From assembly GCF_030818795.1 (NCBI RefSeq), contig NZ_JAUTAY010000001.1:992001-1056000 (forward strand): a DNA stretch of 64,000 nt. The letters run 5' to 3'. Below the pieces are notes generated by a model that saw only the letters and a program-made list of their open reading frames with translations, made no database searches and was not told the DNA's origin. This DNA is from Microbacterium sp. SORGH_AS_0862 (GTDB lineage: Bacteria > Actinomycetota > Actinomycetes > Actinomycetales > Microbacteriaceae). Made by a program: the position numbers and the translations under genes. Positions 63,112 through 64,000 of this stretch are shown here, piece by piece (positions within the stretch are counted from its first letter, which is position 1; each line of letters starts with the position of its first letter).

Positions 63112-63200
63112 CGGAGACGGAGGGATTTGAACCCTCGGTCCCCTTACGGGGACTCCACCTTAGCAGGGTGGTGCACTAGGCCTGACTATGCGACGTCTCC
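63112..63200 (-). tRNA. tRNA-Ser (anticodon GCT)
   Basis: On the minus strand the acceptor stem is GGAGACG/CGTCTCC with discriminator G, the D-stem GCA/TGC, the anticodon arm CCACC-CTGCTAA-GGTGG (anticodon GCT), a long class II variable arm (GTCCCC/GGGGAC) and the T-arm GAGGG-TTCAAAT-CCCTC. CCA is not encoded. The 3' end faces the integrase relic. Confidence 0.95.
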
Positions 63201-63317
63201 AGTGGCGGCTTGCGCCGAACACACCCGTCCATCATAACGGGTCGGTTCGCCCCCGCCGAACAGGTCCCGGATACTCGATAGCGGATGCGGTGCGCACCGC
63301 ATCCGGAAGGGCATGCG

Positions 63318-63959
63318 GTGGACCCGAAACACCTCGTCAGTTCTGCGGCGCTCGCGCTGCTGGCCGGTTTCGTCGACGGCTTCGCGTTCGTGATGCTCGG
63401 CGGTTTCTTCGTGTCGTTCATGAGCGGCAACACGACGCAGGCCTCTGCGGAGCTGACGGGCGGCGCGTGGGGCGCCGCGGGATACGCGGGACTGCTCGTA
63501 GCGGCCTTCGTCGCCGGGGGCGTGACGGGCACGGCCGTGTCGATCCGCGCACGGTCGCACGGCGTCATGACCCTCGTGGCGCTCACGCTGCTCGTGGCCG
63601 CGGTTCTGGCCGGGACAGGTCACGTGCTGGCGGCGGGCCCGGTCCTCGCGGCCGCGATGGGCGCCACGAACGCCGTGCACTCCCGCGACGGCGCCGCCCC
63701 CTTCGGCATCACGTACATGACGGGGCAGCTCATGAAGCTCGCCGAGAACATCGTCGTCGCCTTCCGCGGCGGCGACCGGCGCGCATGGATGCGGCACCTC
63801 GCTCTGTGGATCGCGATCGCGATCGGCGCGATCGGAGGCGCCGCCGCAGCACGCCTCGTCGGCCCCGTCGCGCTCTGGCTTCCCGCCGCCGCCGCCACCG
63901 CCACGGCAGCCGTTCTGGTCCTGCGCCGACGAACCCCGTCAGCGACGTCCAGCCAGTGA
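63318..63959 (+). CDS. DUF1275 (YoaK) family membrane protein
   Basis: A 213-residue protein with about six helices. Family signatures are ALALLAGFVDGFAFVMLGGFFVSFMSGNTTQ and the AAMGATNAVHSRDG...ITYMTGQLMKLAENI block. The function is unknown. It starts at a GTG preceded by GGAAGG at seven bases; the in-frame ATG at 63285 is less likely. Confidence 0.9.
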   Translation: MDPKHLVSSAALALLAGFVDGFAFVMLGGFFVSFMSGNTTQASAELTGGAWGAAGYAGLLVAAFVAGGVTGTAVSIRARSHGVMTLVALTLLVAAVLAGTGHVLAAGPVLAAAMGATNAVHSRDGAAPFGITYMTGQLMKLAENIVVAFRGGDRRAWMRHLALWIAIAIGAIGGAAAARLVGPVALWLPAAAATATAAVLVLRRRTPSATSSQ

Positions 63960-63976
63960 GGAAGGACAATCAGACC

Positions 63977-64000
63977 ATGATCGAATTCCGACCGGCGGAA
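63977..64000 (+). CDS. Start of an unidentified gene (3' partial)
   Basis: An ATG 17 bases after the DUF1275 stop begins MIEFRPAE before the window ends, with GGAAGGA upstream. Too little is visible to name it. Confidence 0.4.

Noticed and set aside
59800..63200. Complete integrative element with att sites
   Set aside because: No second copy of the tRNA-Ser 3' end was found in the window, and both element genes are fragments, so borders cannot be drawn.

Overview
The window looks like chromosome from a high-GC actinobacterium, most likely Microbacterium or a close Microbacteriaceae relative. This is inferred from the very high G+C, the frequent GTG starts with 4-base ATGA/GTGA gene overlaps, the many promoters in which a -10 hexamer sits six bases before the start codon (leaderless mRNAs), and the protein families present. 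No rRNA, CRISPR array or intact prophage is visible. There is one tRNA, tRNA-Ser(GCT), near the right end, next to the wreck of an integrated element.

Layout. 1-2290: the tail of one histidine kinase and a second, orphan kinase-like membrane protein, separated by low-complexity DNA and two 52-bp palindromic repeats. 2477-12903: a sulfur region. metB and a cystathionine beta-synthase without Bateman domains diverge from a MetQNI-type importer that runs straight into two DszC/SfnB-like flavoproteins and a DszA/NtaA-like monooxygenase. Three more copies of the 52-bp repeat and a rhodanese follow. 13014-13955: ohrR-ohr with its operator. 13964-22082: a complete kdp potassium system (a small membrane ORF, kdpF, A, B, C, D, E), with two long hairpins between kdpC and kdpD. 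22280-33629: regulators, efflux pumps and small proteins, including a ybjQ gene broken by an internal deletion and a MarR-controlled ABC exporter and quinone-oxidoreductase pair. 33677-40498: glutamate decarboxylase, a CitAB-type two-component system and a divergent tctCBA tricarboxylate transporter. 40575-47079: a frameshifted surface protein, a LuxR-type regulator with two tandem HTH domains, a lipoprotein, and an adenine deaminase operon whose TetR gene starts inside a 28-bp perfect palindrome. 47197-58125: a glycan-use locus made of a LacI regulator, two sugar permeases, a GH130 enzyme, a 1514-residue sortase-anchored PL8 lyase and a solute-binding lipoprotein. 58290-64000: assorted genes, relaxase and integrase relics, tRNA-Ser and a DUF1275 protein.

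How the genes work together. In the sulfur region, organosulfur compounds would be imported and oxidatively desulfonated to feed the transsulfuration enzymes encoded divergently. In the glycan locus the lyase would cut an acidic, mannose-containing polysaccharide such as xanthan at the cell surface, the ABC importer would take up the fragments, and GH130 would process mannosides inside. The permease and binding-protein promoters share one operator (AACCGGTTTACT) placed identically over the -10 box, which argues for one LacI regulon. Both the lacI gene and the second permease are broken in this sequence by what looks like the same event, loss of one CG dinucleotide from a short CG run. Either the locus is decaying or the assembly has systematic errors.

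The most novel-looking signals are the five 52-bp palindromes with an 82-83 bp period in two convergent intergenic regions, the paired hairpins inside the kdp locus, the nested inverted repeats between cbs and metQ, and the operator that contains both the -10 box and the start codon of the TetR gene.
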